From: Lysobacterales bacterium
GTDB taxonomy: Bacteria; Pseudomonadota; Gammaproteobacteria; Xanthomonadales; Ahniellaceae
DNA: 64,000 nucleotides
Reading direction: 5' to 3'
Assembly (NCBI GenBank): GCA_016703225.1
Contig: JADJCM010000001.1
Coordinates: forward strand, 1,364,001 to 1,428,000
Of this stretch, positions 16,941 through 25,044 are shown piece after piece. How positions within the stretch are numbered: position 1 is the stretch's first letter; each line of letters begins with the position of its first letter. The position numbers and the translations under genes were made by a program. The notes beneath the pieces were generated by a model. That model did not search any database. It saw nothing but the letters and a program-made list of their open reading frames with translations, and had not been told where the DNA came from.

Positions 16941-18310
16941 GCCAGCTTCTCCGCGACGAACTTCACCAACAGGTTGCCGACCAACGCGCGGCGATAGTCG
17001 GCGTCGGCGCGATGGTCGCTGAGCGGCGTGAATTCCTCGACGAGCGATGCGCGCGCCTGTTCGACCATGGCGTCGCCGAGCACCTGGCCGTGCAGCTGGG
17101 ATTCCGTGCGGGTGGCGCGGCGCGGGATCGCGGCGACGCCGCCATAAGCGAGGCGCACCTGCTGCACGCGGCGCTCGCCATCGAGCGCCATCGCGAAGCT
17201 GGCGGCGACGATGCTGATGTCGTCGGTCTGTCGTTTCGCGACCTTGTACGAGGCGGTGACCAGCTCGGCGCGACGCGGCAGCGTGACCGCGACAATCAGT
17301 TCATTTTCGGCGCGCGCGGTCTTGCGGTAGTCGAGGAAGAACGCGGCTGCCGGCACGTCGCGCGCGCCGTTCGGCCCGAGCAGGTGGATGTCGCCGTCGA
17401 GCGCGAGCAGGATCGGTGCCAGGTCGCCGATCGGCGAGGCCGAGCCGAGCCCGCCGCCGAAGGTCGCGCGGTTCTTGACCTGCTTCGCGGCGAACCACGG
17501 CAACATGTCGTCGAGCAGCGGAAACATCCCGGCCAGTTCCTGTTCGAGTCGCGACAGCGGCACACCGGCACCGATGCGCACCGCGTGGTCATGGACCTCG
17601 AGCTGCTGCAATTCGGCGATGCGATCGAGTGCGATGAAGGCCGGCGCGACCAGCTGGCCGCGACTCAGGTTCACGCCGAGATCGGTCGCCCCGGCGATCC
17701 AGCTCGCTGCTGGATGTTGCTGCCTCAGTGCCAGCGCTTCGGCCAACGTGGCCGGGTTGTGAAAAGAACCGAGCACGCTCGTCGTCAGTGCGACACGCGG
17801 CTCGGCGAGCGCGTGATGGAAACGATCCTCGACCACCGGTAGTGCCGCGAGTCGCCTGGCTGCATCGCGGATCGGCCGATAACCGGTGCAGCGGCAGAGA
17901 TTGCCCTCGATGCAGTGGTCCGAGAGATCGCGCTCGTGCTGGCCGCAGAACAGGCTCATCACGAACCCCGGCGTGCAATACCCGCATTGCGAGCCCGCGC
18001 CCTCGACCAGCACCTGCTGGGCCGGATGCAGACGCTCACCCTCGGCCAGCGACTCGACCGTGACCACTTCGCGACCGGGCAGGGCACCCACCGGCAACAG
18101 GCAACTGTTCACCGCGCGATAGTGCGCGCGGCCAGCCGCGTCCGTCTCGACCATCGCGACCGTACACGCGCCGCAGTCACCATCCCCGCAGCCCTCCTTC
18201 GTTCCCGTCATCCGCCGCGCATGCAACCAGCGCAATAGCGACTGGGTCGGCTCGGCGCCCGCAAGATCCACCGGCGCCCCGTTCAAGCTGAAACTCGTGT
18301 TCGATGTCAT
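16937..18310 (-). CDS. xdhA: Xanthine dehydrogenase, FeS/FAD subunit
   Basis: A 457-aa subunit with two 2Fe-2S clusters: the plant-type one (Cys41, 46, 49 and 70, in EGCGDGDCGACT and NSCLL) and the second in QCGYCTPGFVMS and GNLCRCTGYRPI. A FAD domain follows (ASWIAGATDLGV, TFGGGLGSASPIGDLAP). It passes electrons from the molybdenum centre of XdhB to NAD+. It is the first gene of the xdhABC operon, divergent from the adenine deaminase gene over an 82-bp shared promoter region. Confidence 0.96.
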   Translation of the reverse strand: MTSNTSFSLNGAPVDLAGAEPTQSLLRWLHARRMTGTKEGCGDGDCGACTVAMVETDAAGRAHYRAVNSCLLPVGALPGREVVTVESLAEGERLHPAQQVLVEGAGSQCGYCTPGFVMSLFCGQHERDLSDHCIEGNLCRCTGYRPIRDAARRLAALPVVEDRFHHALAEPRVALTTSVLGSFHNPATLAEALALRQQHPAASWIAGATDLGVNLSRGQLVAPAFIALDRIAELQQLEVHDHAVRIGAGVPLSRLEQELAGMFPLLDDMLPWFAAKQVKNRATFGGGLGSASPIGDLAPILLALDGDIHLLGPNGARDVPAAAFFLDYRKTARAENELIVAVTLPRRAELVTASYKVAKRQTDDISIVAASFAMALDGERRVQQVRLAYGGVAAIPRRATRTESQLHGQVLGDAMVEQARASLVEEFTPLSDHRADADYRRALVGNLLVKFVAEKLA

Positions 18311-18338
18311 CCGCGAAGATTAGCGCAGCACCGCAAGT

Positions 18339-18378
18339 CTGGCCGCTGTCCGCGCTTTGATGCAGACTCGGCGGCCAG
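18339..18378. promoter_or_regulatory. Inverted repeat in the xdhA / adenine deaminase divergent promoter region
   Basis: CTGGCCGC (18339-18346) and GCGGCCAG (18371-18378) form perfect 8-bp arms with a 24-bp spacer, between two divergent purine-catabolic genes. The arms are GC-rich, so chance cannot be excluded. If real, this could be a shared operator; no regulator gene is present in the cluster. Confidence 0.3.
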
Positions 18379-18392
18379 CATCAGGAGTGACC

Positions 18393-19409
18393 ATGTCCAG
18401 CGATCTTGCCGAGTTCATCCGCGGCCTGCCCAAGGCCGAGCTGCATATCCATATCGAGGGTTCGCTGGAGCCGGATTTGATCTTCGCGTTGGCCAGCCGC
18501 AATGGCGTGCAGCTCGCGTACCCGAACGTCGAGGCGCTGCGTGCGGCGTATGCGTTCACGAACCTGCAGAGTTTTCTCGACATCTACTACGCCGGTGCGT
18601 CGGTGCTGATCACCGAGCAGGACTTCCACGACATGGCCTGGGCCTATTTCGAGCGCGCCCATGCCGACAGCGTCATCCATGCCGAACTGTTCTTCGATCC
18701 GCAGACGCATACCGAGCGTGGCGTCGACATCGGCGTGGTGATTCGCGGTCTGAAGCGCGCCTGCGCCGCCGCCGAGACGAAGCTCGGCATCCGCGCGCGC
18801 CTGATCCTTTGTTTCCTGCGCCACTTGAGCGAAGAAGCGGCGATGCAGACGCTGGAAGCAGCGAAGCCGCATCTCGCCGATCTCATCGGCGTTGGCCTCG
18901 ATTCCAGCGAAGTCGGCCATCCGCCGGAGAAGTTCGCGCGCGTGTTCGCGATGGCGCGCGAGCTCGGCCTGCACGTGGTCGCGCATGCCGGCGAGGAAGG
19001 CCCGCCCGAATACATCTGGAGTGCGCTCGACGTGCTCCAGGTCGAACGCATCGACCACGGCGTGCGCTCGCTGCAGGACGAACGCCTGATGCAGCGACTG
19101 ATCGCGATCGGCATGGCGCTGACCGTGTGCCCGCTGTCGAACATCAAGCTGTGCGTGTTCCAGCAGCTCGGCGAACACAACCTCAAGCGCATGCTCGAAC
19201 GCGGCGTGCGGGTGACCATCAATTCCGATGATCCGGCCTATTTCGGCGGCTACATCAATCAAAACTACCGAGAGACTGCGGCGGCGCTCGGCCTCGGTCG
19301 CGATCAGCTGATCCAGCTCGCGCGCAACAGTCTCGAAGCGGCGTTCACCAGTGTCGCGGAACGCCGTGCCGATCTCGCTAAACTGGCGACTTACTGCACG
19401 AAGGCATGA
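18393..19409 (+). CDS. Adenine deaminase (adenosine-deaminase family)
   Basis: A 338-aa zinc amidohydrolase with ELHIHIEGS (zinc His pair), HAGEEGPPEYIW (zinc His and catalytic Glu) and INSDDPAYFGGY (Asp pair). The last motif and the pathway context favour the adenine-specific group (PA0148 type), which makes hypoxanthine for xanthine dehydrogenase. Adenosine as substrate remains possible. Start at ATG 18393 with AGGAG five bases upstream. It overlaps the next gene by 4 nt. Confidence 0.88.
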   Translation: MSSDLAEFIRGLPKAELHIHIEGSLEPDLIFALASRNGVQLAYPNVEALRAAYAFTNLQSFLDIYYAGASVLITEQDFHDMAWAYFERAHADSVIHAELFFDPQTHTERGVDIGVVIRGLKRACAAAETKLGIRARLILCFLRHLSEEAAMQTLEAAKPHLADLIGVGLDSSEVGHPPEKFARVFAMARELGLHVVAHAGEEGPPEYIWSALDVLQVERIDHGVRSLQDERLMQRLIAIGMALTVCPLSNIKLCVFQQLGEHNLKRMLERGVRVTINSDDPAYFGGYINQNYRETAAALGLGRDQLIQLARNSLEAAFTSVAERRADLAKLATYCTKA

Positions 19410-19768
19410 CCGCCATGGGCAAGCTCACCACCCACGTCCTCGACACTGCGCACGGCAAGCCGGGCGCCGGCATCGCGGTCGCGCTGTACCGGATGAACGG
19501 CTACGAGCGCGAGTTCGTGGCCGGCCACACCACCAATGCCGATGGCCGCTGCGACCAGCCGCTGCTCGATGGCATGGCGATCCAGACCGGCGTCTACGAA
19601 CTCGATTTTGCGATCGGCGACTACTTCGCACGCATGGGCGTGAAGATGGCCGAGCCGCGTTTCATCGACGTGGTCGTGGTCCGCTTCGGCATCAACGACG
19701 CCAAGGCGCACTACCACGTGCCCCTGCTCGCCTCGCCTTACGGCTACAGCACCTACCGCGGCAGTTGA
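19406..19768 (+). CDS. 5-hydroxyisourate hydrolase (transthyretin-like)
   Basis: A 120-aa protein with the family signatures: KLTTHVLDTAHGKPGAGI at the N-terminus, the Arg in YELDFAIGDYF context, and the C-terminal tetrapeptide YRGS. It hydrolyses 5-hydroxyisourate, the product of urate oxidation, to OHCU. The start overlaps the adenine deaminase stop (ATGA) and puuD follows 8 nt later, so the three genes form one transcript. Confidence 0.95.
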   Translation: MTAMGKLTTHVLDTAHGKPGAGIAVALYRMNGYEREFVAGHTTNADGRCDQPLLDGMAIQTGVYELDFAIGDYFARMGVKMAEPRFIDVVVVRFGINDAKAHYHVPLLASPYGYSTYRGS

Positions 19769-19776
19769 GCGCGTCG

Positions 19777-21042
19777 ATGCTCGCTTTCTGGACCGAGGCC
19801 GCGGCCTTCCTGTTGCGCTGGCTGCACGTGGTTGCGGCGATCGCTTGGATCGGCGAATCGTTCTACTTCGTCGCGCTCGACCGCGGACTGAAACCGCCGA
19901 AGACGGGCGCGCAAGGGCTGTTCGGCGAGTCGTGGTCGGTGCACGGCGGCGGCTTCTATCGGAAGCAGAAGTTCCTGCCGGCGCCGGCCGAGTTGCCGGC
20001 GGAACTGCACTGGTCGAAGTGGAAGTCTTACACCACGTGGTTGTCCGGCTTCGGCCTGCTCGCGCTCACCTACCTGCTCTCGCCCGAGTTGTATCTGGTC
20101 GATCGCACCGTCGCCGATCTCTCGGGCAGCGCCGCGGTGATCGCGGCGATCGTGTTCCTGGTGCTGACCTGGTTCCTGTACGACCTGATGTGCAAGGTGG
20201 TCGGCTTCCGCGACCGCCTGCTCGGCGTTCTGGTCGGGCTGCTGACACTCGCCCTGTGTTACGTCGCGACGCAGCTGTTCGCCGGGCGCGCGGCCTTCCT
20301 GCTGGTCGGTGCGGCGCTGGCGACGATCATGTCGGCGAATGTGTTCTTCGTGATCATCCCCGGCCAGAAGCGCATGGTCGCCGCGCTCGCCGCCGGCGAG
20401 GCGCCGAACCCGCTCGACGGCAGCCGCGGCAAGCAACGCTCGGTGCACAACACCTACTTCACCCTGCCGGTGGTGTTCGCGATGCTGAGCACGCATTACG
20501 GCACCGCCTATGCGCACGAGCACAACTGGATCGTGCTGGCGGTGGCGATGGCGTCGGCGGCGATGATCCGCCAGTTCTTCGTGCTCTGGCACAGTGGCGA
20601 ACGCGCGTGGCGCCTGCTCGCGGCCGGTGCACTGGTGCTGCTCGGCCTGCTGTTCTGGCTGGCACCGAGCCCGCACAGTGACGCTGCAGTGACCACAGTT
20701 GAAGCGCTGTCGCCGGCGAACGGTGCGCAGATGCCCGATGGTTCGCCGTCACCCACCCTCGTGTTGCCCGATGCATTCGGCGCAACGCCGGATACCGCCG
20801 CCATCCAGCCGATCATCAACAGGCACTGCATCGCCTGTCACTCCGCCCGCCCGACCCTGATGGCCAGCGCCCCGAAAGGCGCGCTGCTCGATACCCCCGA
20901 ACGCATCGAGCTGCACGCGGTACTCGTGCACAAGCAAGTCGTCGAACTGAAGATCATGCCCCCCGGCAACATGACCCAGATGACCGACGCCGAACGCGCC
21001 GCGATCGCGCGCTGGTTTGCCGACAGATCCTCACGAATGTAG
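19777..21042 (+). CDS. puuD: Membrane urate oxidase PuuD with cytochrome c domain
   Basis: A 421-aa protein. An N-terminal domain of about eight transmembrane segments (WLHVVAAIAWIGESFYF, SVHGGGFYRKQKF) is followed by a C-terminal cytochrome c domain with CIACH at 351-355 and a Met-rich end (LKIMPPGN, TQMTDAERAAIARWF). PuuD oxidises urate using the respiratory chain instead of O2-dependent soluble uricase. The last codons and the TAG stop lie inside a 46-bp repeat (21033-21078). Confidence 0.93.
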   Translation: MLAFWTEAAAFLLRWLHVVAAIAWIGESFYFVALDRGLKPPKTGAQGLFGESWSVHGGGFYRKQKFLPAPAELPAELHWSKWKSYTTWLSGFGLLALTYLLSPELYLVDRTVADLSGSAAVIAAIVFLVLTWFLYDLMCKVVGFRDRLLGVLVGLLTLALCYVATQLFAGRAAFLLVGAALATIMSANVFFVIIPGQKRMVAALAAGEAPNPLDGSRGKQRSVHNTYFTLPVVFAMLSTHYGTAYAHEHNWIVLAVAMASAAMIRQFFVLWHSGERAWRLLAAGALVLLGLLFWLAPSPHSDAAVTTVEALSPANGAQMPDGSPSPTLVLPDAFGATPDTAAIQPIINRHCIACHSARPTLMASAPKGALLDTPERIELHAVLVHKQVVELKIMPPGNMTQMTDAERAAIARWFADRSSRM

Positions 21043-21078
21043 GTCGGCTCAAGCGCCGCGCAGCGGCGTGGAGCCGAC
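21033..21078. repeat. 46-bp repeat, copy 1 (overlaps puuD stop)
   Basis: Identical in sequence and orientation to 21594-21639. It contains a palindrome with arms GTCGGCTC and GAGCCGAC around a GC-rich inner stem, so it can form a hairpin that may end puuD transcription. It supplies the stop codon of puuD. Confidence 0.9.
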
Positions 21079-21151
21079 CCGCGAACGTCGTCGGTAGCGT
21101 TGCACGCCCCGCGAGGCAGGCGCAGAATCACACTCCCTTGAGGATTCGCCC

Positions 21152-21361
21152 ATGCGCTCCTATTCCGCCGTGATCGAACGCTGCCCCGAGACCGGACTCT
21201 ACGTCGGATTCGTGCCGGGTTTCCCCGGCGCCCACTCGCAGGGCGAGACGCTCGAGGAACTGGATGCCAACTTGCGCGAAGTCATCTCGATGCTGCTCGA
21301 GGACGGCGAGCCGCTGATCGAGACGGAGTTCGTCGGGATTCGCCAGGTGGCTGTGTCCTGA
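21152..21361 (+). CDS. hicB: HicB-family antitoxin
   Basis: A 69-aa protein with the partial RNase H-like HicB fold (YSAVIERCPETGLYVGFVPGFPGAHSQGETLEELDANLREVI). It lacks a long C-terminal DNA-binding domain, like other short HicB proteins. It has a GAGG upstream and precedes hicA by 3 nt, in the antitoxin-first order. Confidence 0.88.
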   Translation: MRSYSAVIERCPETGLYVGFVPGFPGAHSQGETLEELDANLREVISMLLEDGEPLIETEFVGIRQVAVS

Positions 21362-21364
21362 ATC

Positions 21365-21589
21365 ATGGGACGCGCGCCGGTGCTCAAACCCGGTGAAGTG
21401 TCTGCGCGCTTGCTCGCCCTCGGTTTTGTTCTGGTCCGACAACGCGGCTCGCATCAGCAGTTTCGACATGCCGACGGGCGCGGCACCACCGTTCCGATGC
21501 ACGCCGGCCGCGATATCTCACCGCCCTTGCTGCGACAGATTTGCAAGGCCATCGGCATCGAGGTCGACGTCTTCATCGCGTTGCGTTGA
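21365..21589 (+). CDS. hicA: HicA-family mRNA interferase toxin
   Basis: A 74-aa protein with the double-stranded-RNA-binding-like HicA fold. The catalytic His is in RQRGSHQQFRH, followed by the conserved TVPMHAGRDISPPLLRQICK. It should cleave mRNA unless bound by HicB. The pair is bounded on both sides by identical 46-bp repeats. Confidence 0.9.
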   Translation: MGRAPVLKPGEVSARLLALGFVLVRQRGSHQQFRHADGRGTTVPMHAGRDISPPLLRQICKAIGIEVDVFIALR

Positions 21590-21593
21590 AGCC

Positions 21594-21639
21594 ACGAATG
21601 TAGGTCGGCTCAAGCGCCGCGCAGCGGCGTGGAGCCGAC
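21594..21639. repeat. 46-bp repeat, copy 2 (downstream of hicA)
   Basis: Perfect copy of 21033-21078 in the same orientation, beginning 5 nt after the hicA stop. The two copies bracket hicBA at an offset of 561 bp. Confidence 0.9.
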
Positions 21640-21650
21640 GTGGCCATGCG

Positions 21651-22184
21651 TCAGCGCCGAAACCCCGGCGGCCAACCGACACGCCCCAGAATGTAGCGGG
21701 CGACATAGACGATCGGCAGTCCCACCAGGCACAGGTGTACGAGCAGGCCCTCGACAACGTCCCCGAGTCCATGCGGCAGCGAAAACGGCGCCGCCGACAG
21801 CGGCACGATCACCGCTTGCATCAACACGTAGACGGCGATGCCGAGCAACACGCCATGGCGCAGCGGTTGTTGCACCAGCGCCGGCCGGCGCATGCAGGCA
21901 TCGACGAAAGCCGCCGCGAATACGAACAGGATGCCGTAGTGCGAGACCACGCCGAGCGCAGCGCTGACGAGACCGCCGTCGTACGCCGCCCGGCCCTGCC
22001 AGCCGCTCGCGATCGACTGCAGCATGCGCAGCGGCGCCCGACCCGCAGACACGGTGCCGTAGATCGCGTAGCCCAAATCCAACGTGCCCGCGACCAACGC
22101 ACCGAACCACGCCGCGCGCAGCCGCCACGCCCAGCTGGGACGCAGGCTGAGGCGGCTGAGCGGGTCACGCATCATGCAGGCCAA
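21651..22184 (-). CDS. Polytopic membrane protein, possibly DUF1440/YagU-like
   Basis: A protein of up to 177 aa with four hydrophobic segments (AAWFGALVAGTLDLGYAIYG, VSHYGILFVFAAAFVDACM, GVLLGIAVYVLMQAVIVPLS, GLLVHLCLVGLPIVYVARYIL). The pattern, including the Asp in GTLDLGYAI, resembles the YagU/DUF1440 group, but I am unsure. Several in-frame Met codons (22184, 22175, 22172) leave the start open. It lies between hicBA and the DUF433/DUF5615 pair with no visible link to purine metabolism. Confidence 0.65.
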   Translation of the reverse strand: MACMMRDPLSRLSLRPSWAWRLRAAWFGALVAGTLDLGYAIYGTVSAGRAPLRMLQSIASGWQGRAAYDGGLVSAALGVVSHYGILFVFAAAFVDACMRRPALVQQPLRHGVLLGIAVYVLMQAVIVPLSAAPFSLPHGLGDVVEGLLVHLCLVGLPIVYVARYILGRVGWPPGFRR

Positions 22185-22232
22185 GCCTCGCAGCAGTGTT
22201 TTGCCATCGGTCGGCCGTCCATCGGGGAAGTT

Positions 22233-22565
22233 TCAAGCGATTTCGATGATGCCGATATCGTCTTGCTGCAACCCAGCGATCACCCGCTCGGCGGCTCTCG
22301 ACAATGCATCGAGTACGCGCTGGTTGTCGGCGTTGCCGAGACGCAGGACGATCAGTTTCGGCGGAAAACCACGCAGGACTTGCAGGTCCTTGAAGTCTTC
22401 ATCCTTGCTGACCAACACAAGTTCATGTTGCCTTGCGAATTCCCAAAGCTGCAAGTCGCTGCTGCGCTCCAGTCCGAGCAGCGCCACCTGGGTCGTGCCG
22501 GGGAAGTCCGCCTGAAGCGCCGGCACCAGGCGTCGCGACAGGTTCTCGTCGAGCAGCGGCTTCAC
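22233..22565 (-). CDS. DUF5615 PIN-like toxin
   Basis: A 110-aa protein starting at GTG 22565 (VKPLLDENLSRRL). PIN-like acidic residues are visible in LLDENLS and VSKDEDF. The GTG overlaps the stop of the DUF433 gene (GTGA, 22562-22565), the standard arrangement of this toxin-antitoxin type. A putative RNase toxin by family. Confidence 0.85.
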   Translation of the reverse strand: MKPLLDENLSRRLVPALQADFPGTTQVALLGLERSSDLQLWEFARQHELVLVSKDEDFKDLQVLRGFPPKLIVLRLGNADNQRVLDALSRAAERVIAGLQQDDIGIIEIA

Positions 22566-22795
22566 GCCGCCGCCTTCACCCACGCCACGCTCTGTTCGCG
22601 TGCCGCTGCCCAAGCGAGGCAGGCGAGGATGTCGTCCCGACTGAGTTCAGGGTAGTCGCGCACGATGTCCTCGGTCGTCATGCCCGAGGTCAGCCAACCC
22701 AGGACGTCCTGCACGGTGATGCGCAGCCCGCGCACGCAAGGCTTGCCGCCGCGCTTGTCGGCCTGCAGCGTGATGTGTTGTCGGTAATCGAGCAT
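22562..22795 (-). CDS. DUF433 antitoxin
   Basis: A 77-aa protein with the DUF433 pattern GGKPCVRGLRITVQDVLGWLTSGMTTEDIVRDYPELSRDDILACLAWAA, a helix-turn-helix-like fold that binds DNA and the cognate toxin. It precedes the DUF5615 gene with a 4-nt overlap and lies just downstream of allA in the same direction. Confidence 0.88.
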   Translation of the reverse strand: MLDYRQHITLQADKRGGKPCVRGLRITVQDVLGWLTSGMTTEDIVRDYPELSRDDILACLAWAAAREQSVAWVKAAA

Positions 22796-22849
22796 GGTCG
22801 TCCACCAAATTTCCGGGCGGACCCATTCAAGCGCTGCGTCGCGCCACCG

Positions 22850-23371
22850 TCAACTCGTTTCGCCGGCGAGCGGCAGCTGCAGCGACGCCAATGGCATGAT
22901 CCACCACGTCTGCACGAGATTGATCTCGTCGCAGTTCGCGCCTTCGCCGCCGCGGTCGATGATGACGAAATCGCTGACGGTGTCGAGCGCGATCAGCGGG
23001 TGGTGCCAGGTGCCGGCGTGGTAGTTGACGCCTTCGCCGTGCGCGGCGCGGAAGCAGCGTGGCGGATGTTGTGGTGATTCGGCCACGACGATCAGGTACG
23101 GCGTGCGCGACAGCGGGATGAAGGCCTGCGAGCCGAGCGGGTGGCGTTCGAGCAGGGTCACCGCGAACGGCAACGGACGCGGTTCGGCGCGTGCGAGGCT
23201 GATCAGGGCGTGGCCTTCGCCCACGTCGACGCGGACCAGTGCATGGTGGCGCTGGGTGGTGCCGTTGTTGATCGGGAAGATCTCGCGCGCAGCTTCGAAG
23301 CTGATGACCTCGCCGAACGGCGCGAACGCCTCGGGTGTCAGCGGCTCGATCTGCAGTCGCGGTTCACTCAT
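22850..23371 (-). CDS. allA: Ureidoglycolate lyase
   Basis: A 173-aa cupin-like enzyme (IEPLTPEAFAPFGEVIS, YHAGTWHHPLIALD, DFVIIDRGGEG, DEINL). It splits ureidoglycolate into glyoxylate and urea, the last step of the pathway encoded here. The ATG at 23371 overlaps the allantoicase stop by ATGA. The longer upstream frame is antisense noise from the allantoicase gene. Confidence 0.93.
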   Translation of the reverse strand: MSEPRLQIEPLTPEAFAPFGEVISFEAAREIFPINNGTTQRHHALVRVDVGEGHALISLARAEPRPLPFAVTLLERHPLGSQAFIPLSRTPYLIVVAESPQHPPRCFRAAHGEGVNYHAGTWHHPLIALDTVSDFVIIDRGGEGANCDEINLVQTWWIMPLASLQLPLAGETS

Positions 23372-24378
23372 GCGACGCGACCGCGCAGACGCAGGCGCGA
23401 GACGCCGCCGTCCGGGAAGATGTTGAAGCGCACGTGGGTGACCGGCGCACGCAGCACGATTTCGTCGCGGTAATGGTGCTGGTGGTCCATCTGCAGCTTC
23501 TGCTCGGGCAGCAGGATCGACCAGAACATCGACTGCGTGACCATCGACTCGACGGTGCCACCGGGCGCGCGCGTGGCCTGGATCGAGCAGCGGTCCGGGT
23601 AGTTGCCCTTGAAGTGGCAGGTATCGACTTCGATCGCCTCGATCACGCCGGCTTGCCCGAGCTCGAGGATGCACCAGTCGTTTCCGGGCTCGCGTCGACG
23701 CCGCGTTTCCCAGCCATCACCCATGTTCACGCCGCGACCCGGGATCAGCAGGTTCGACGCTAGACCGAAATGCTGGTTGTTGGTGGCGACCACGGTGCCG
23801 CCGTTCAACGCGGCGATAAGGTCGATCAAGCCGTCCGCTTCCGGTTGCGCCAGTTCGGGATCCGCCATTCCGTAGATGCGAAGACGCGCCAACCCGCCGT
23901 CGGGAAAGAGGTTCACCCGAAGGTGAGACATCAGCTGGCACCCATCCTGAGCGAAATAGTGGTGCGCGTTGCCAGTCAGGTTGACGGGGGCGAGCAACTC
24001 GAACCAATCGGTTTCTTCGTCGGGCGTCGCGTCGCCGATATTGCAGAACTCGATCGACGCAGCGGGCGGGAAGTTGCCGGTGAAATGGCTGGTATCCAGG
24101 TCGATGCCGAAAACGATGCCCGGTCGCGCCAAGCGCACGATGCACCAGTCATGCCCGGCCACGCGCTTGCGCCGGCTCTCCCAACCGTCCATCCATTTGC
24201 CGTTGCTGTCGTACTTGCCGGGAATGAACACCGCCGGCTCCGGATGGAGCATGCGCCCCATCTCGGCGAAGAAGTCGTCGCTGCAACTGAGCGCCTTCGC
24301 ACCCAGGCGTGCATCGGCAAGATTGACGTAGCGACGGGTGAAGTCGGGAGCGTTCGGATCGAGTTGCGGCAGGGCCAT
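23368..24378 (-). CDS. alc: Allantoicase
   Basis: A 336-aa protein made of two similar jelly-roll domains, each with the pattern GDGWE(S/T)RR..R..G.DWCI and DT.HF.GN.P. It hydrolyses allantoate to ureidoglycolate and urea. It is followed by allA with a 4-nt overlap. A 153-bp gap with tandem repeats separates it from uraD upstream. Confidence 0.95.
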   Translation of the reverse strand: MALPQLDPNAPDFTRRYVNLADARLGAKALSCSDDFFAEMGRMLHPEPAVFIPGKYDSNGKWMDGWESRRKRVAGHDWCIVRLARPGIVFGIDLDTSHFTGNFPPAASIEFCNIGDATPDEETDWFELLAPVNLTGNAHHYFAQDGCQLMSHLRVNLFPDGGLARLRIYGMADPELAQPEADGLIDLIAALNGGTVVATNNQHFGLASNLLIPGRGVNMGDGWETRRRREPGNDWCILELGQAGVIEAIEVDTCHFKGNYPDRCSIQATRAPGGTVESMVTQSMFWSILLPEQKLQMDHQHHYRDEIVLRAPVTHVRFNIFPDGGVSRLRLRGRVA

Positions 24379-24449
24379 GTCGGATTCGCATCGGTTCGCA
24401 AGAAGGCCTCGATGTTAGCGCGCCCGCCCATGCCGTCTGTAGGAGCGCC

Positions 24450-24525
24450 GGCCACGGCGCGATGCTCTTGCCCACGCCGCGATGCTTCGCCACGGCGCGA
24501 TGCTCTTCGCCATCGCGCGATAGCG
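24450..24525. repeat. Degenerate tandem repeat in the alc-uraD gap
   Basis: Three to four imperfect units of about 20-25 bp built on GCCACGGCGCGATGCTCTT, preceded by a TGTAGGAGCG half-element like the REP-type repeats elsewhere in the window. No coding potential was seen in the gap. Confidence 0.6.
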
Positions 24526-24531
24526 CCCCGA

Positions 24532-25044
24532 TCACCCCCCCAACATTGCCTCCAACCGAAACCGCGCGATGCGTTCGATCTGCCGCAGCGCCTCGGCAAT
24601 CTCGGCCTCGCGTTCATGGCCGACGCGCGCGCGCATGTTCGCGATGATCGAAGTCCGCGTGTGTCCCTTCACCGCCAGGATGAACGGAAACCCGAAGCGC
24701 GCGTCGTATTCGCCATTCAACTGCGTGATCGCGGCGAACTCCTCGGGCGAGCACTGGTCGAGCCCGGCGCCGCGTTGTTCGTTCGTCGAGGCCTCGGTCA
24801 GCTCACCGCGCACCGCGGCCTTGCCGGCCAGTTGCGGATGGGCACGGATCAGGGCCAGTTGCAGCTCGGGTCCGGCGCCCTGCACTGCCGCGCACATCGC
24901 CGCGTGCAGGGCATCGCGCGACGCGAACGGCCGCTGTGCCAGCACGCGCTCGGCCACCCACGGCGAATGCTCGAAGATCCCCGCCAACGCCGCCACGAAC
25001 GCTTCCGGCGTCGCTTGATTCAATGTCTTGATGGCCATCGTCAT
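24532..25044 (-). CDS. uraD: OHCU decarboxylase
   Basis: A 170-aa all-helical enzyme with the family's LIRAHPQLAGKA (catalytic His), LTEASTNEQRGAGLDQ and FGFPFILAVKGHTRTSI. It decarboxylates 2-oxo-4-hydroxy-4-carboxy-5-ureidoimidazoline to S-allantoin. I chose ATG 25044, which overlaps the puuE stop (ATGA), rather than the longer frame to 25077. Confidence 0.94.
   Translation of the reverse strand: MTMAIKTLNQATPEAFVAALAGIFEHSPWVAERVLAQRPFASRDALHAAMCAAVQGAGPELQLALIRAHPQLAGKAAVRGELTEASTNEQRGAGLDQCSPEEFAAITQLNGEYDARFGFPFILAVKGHTRTSIIANMRARVGHEREAEIAEALRQIERIARFRLEAMLGG

Noticed and set aside
24450..24525. Possible CRISPR array
   Set aside because: Units are adjacent and degenerate with no spacers of constant length and no cas genes.
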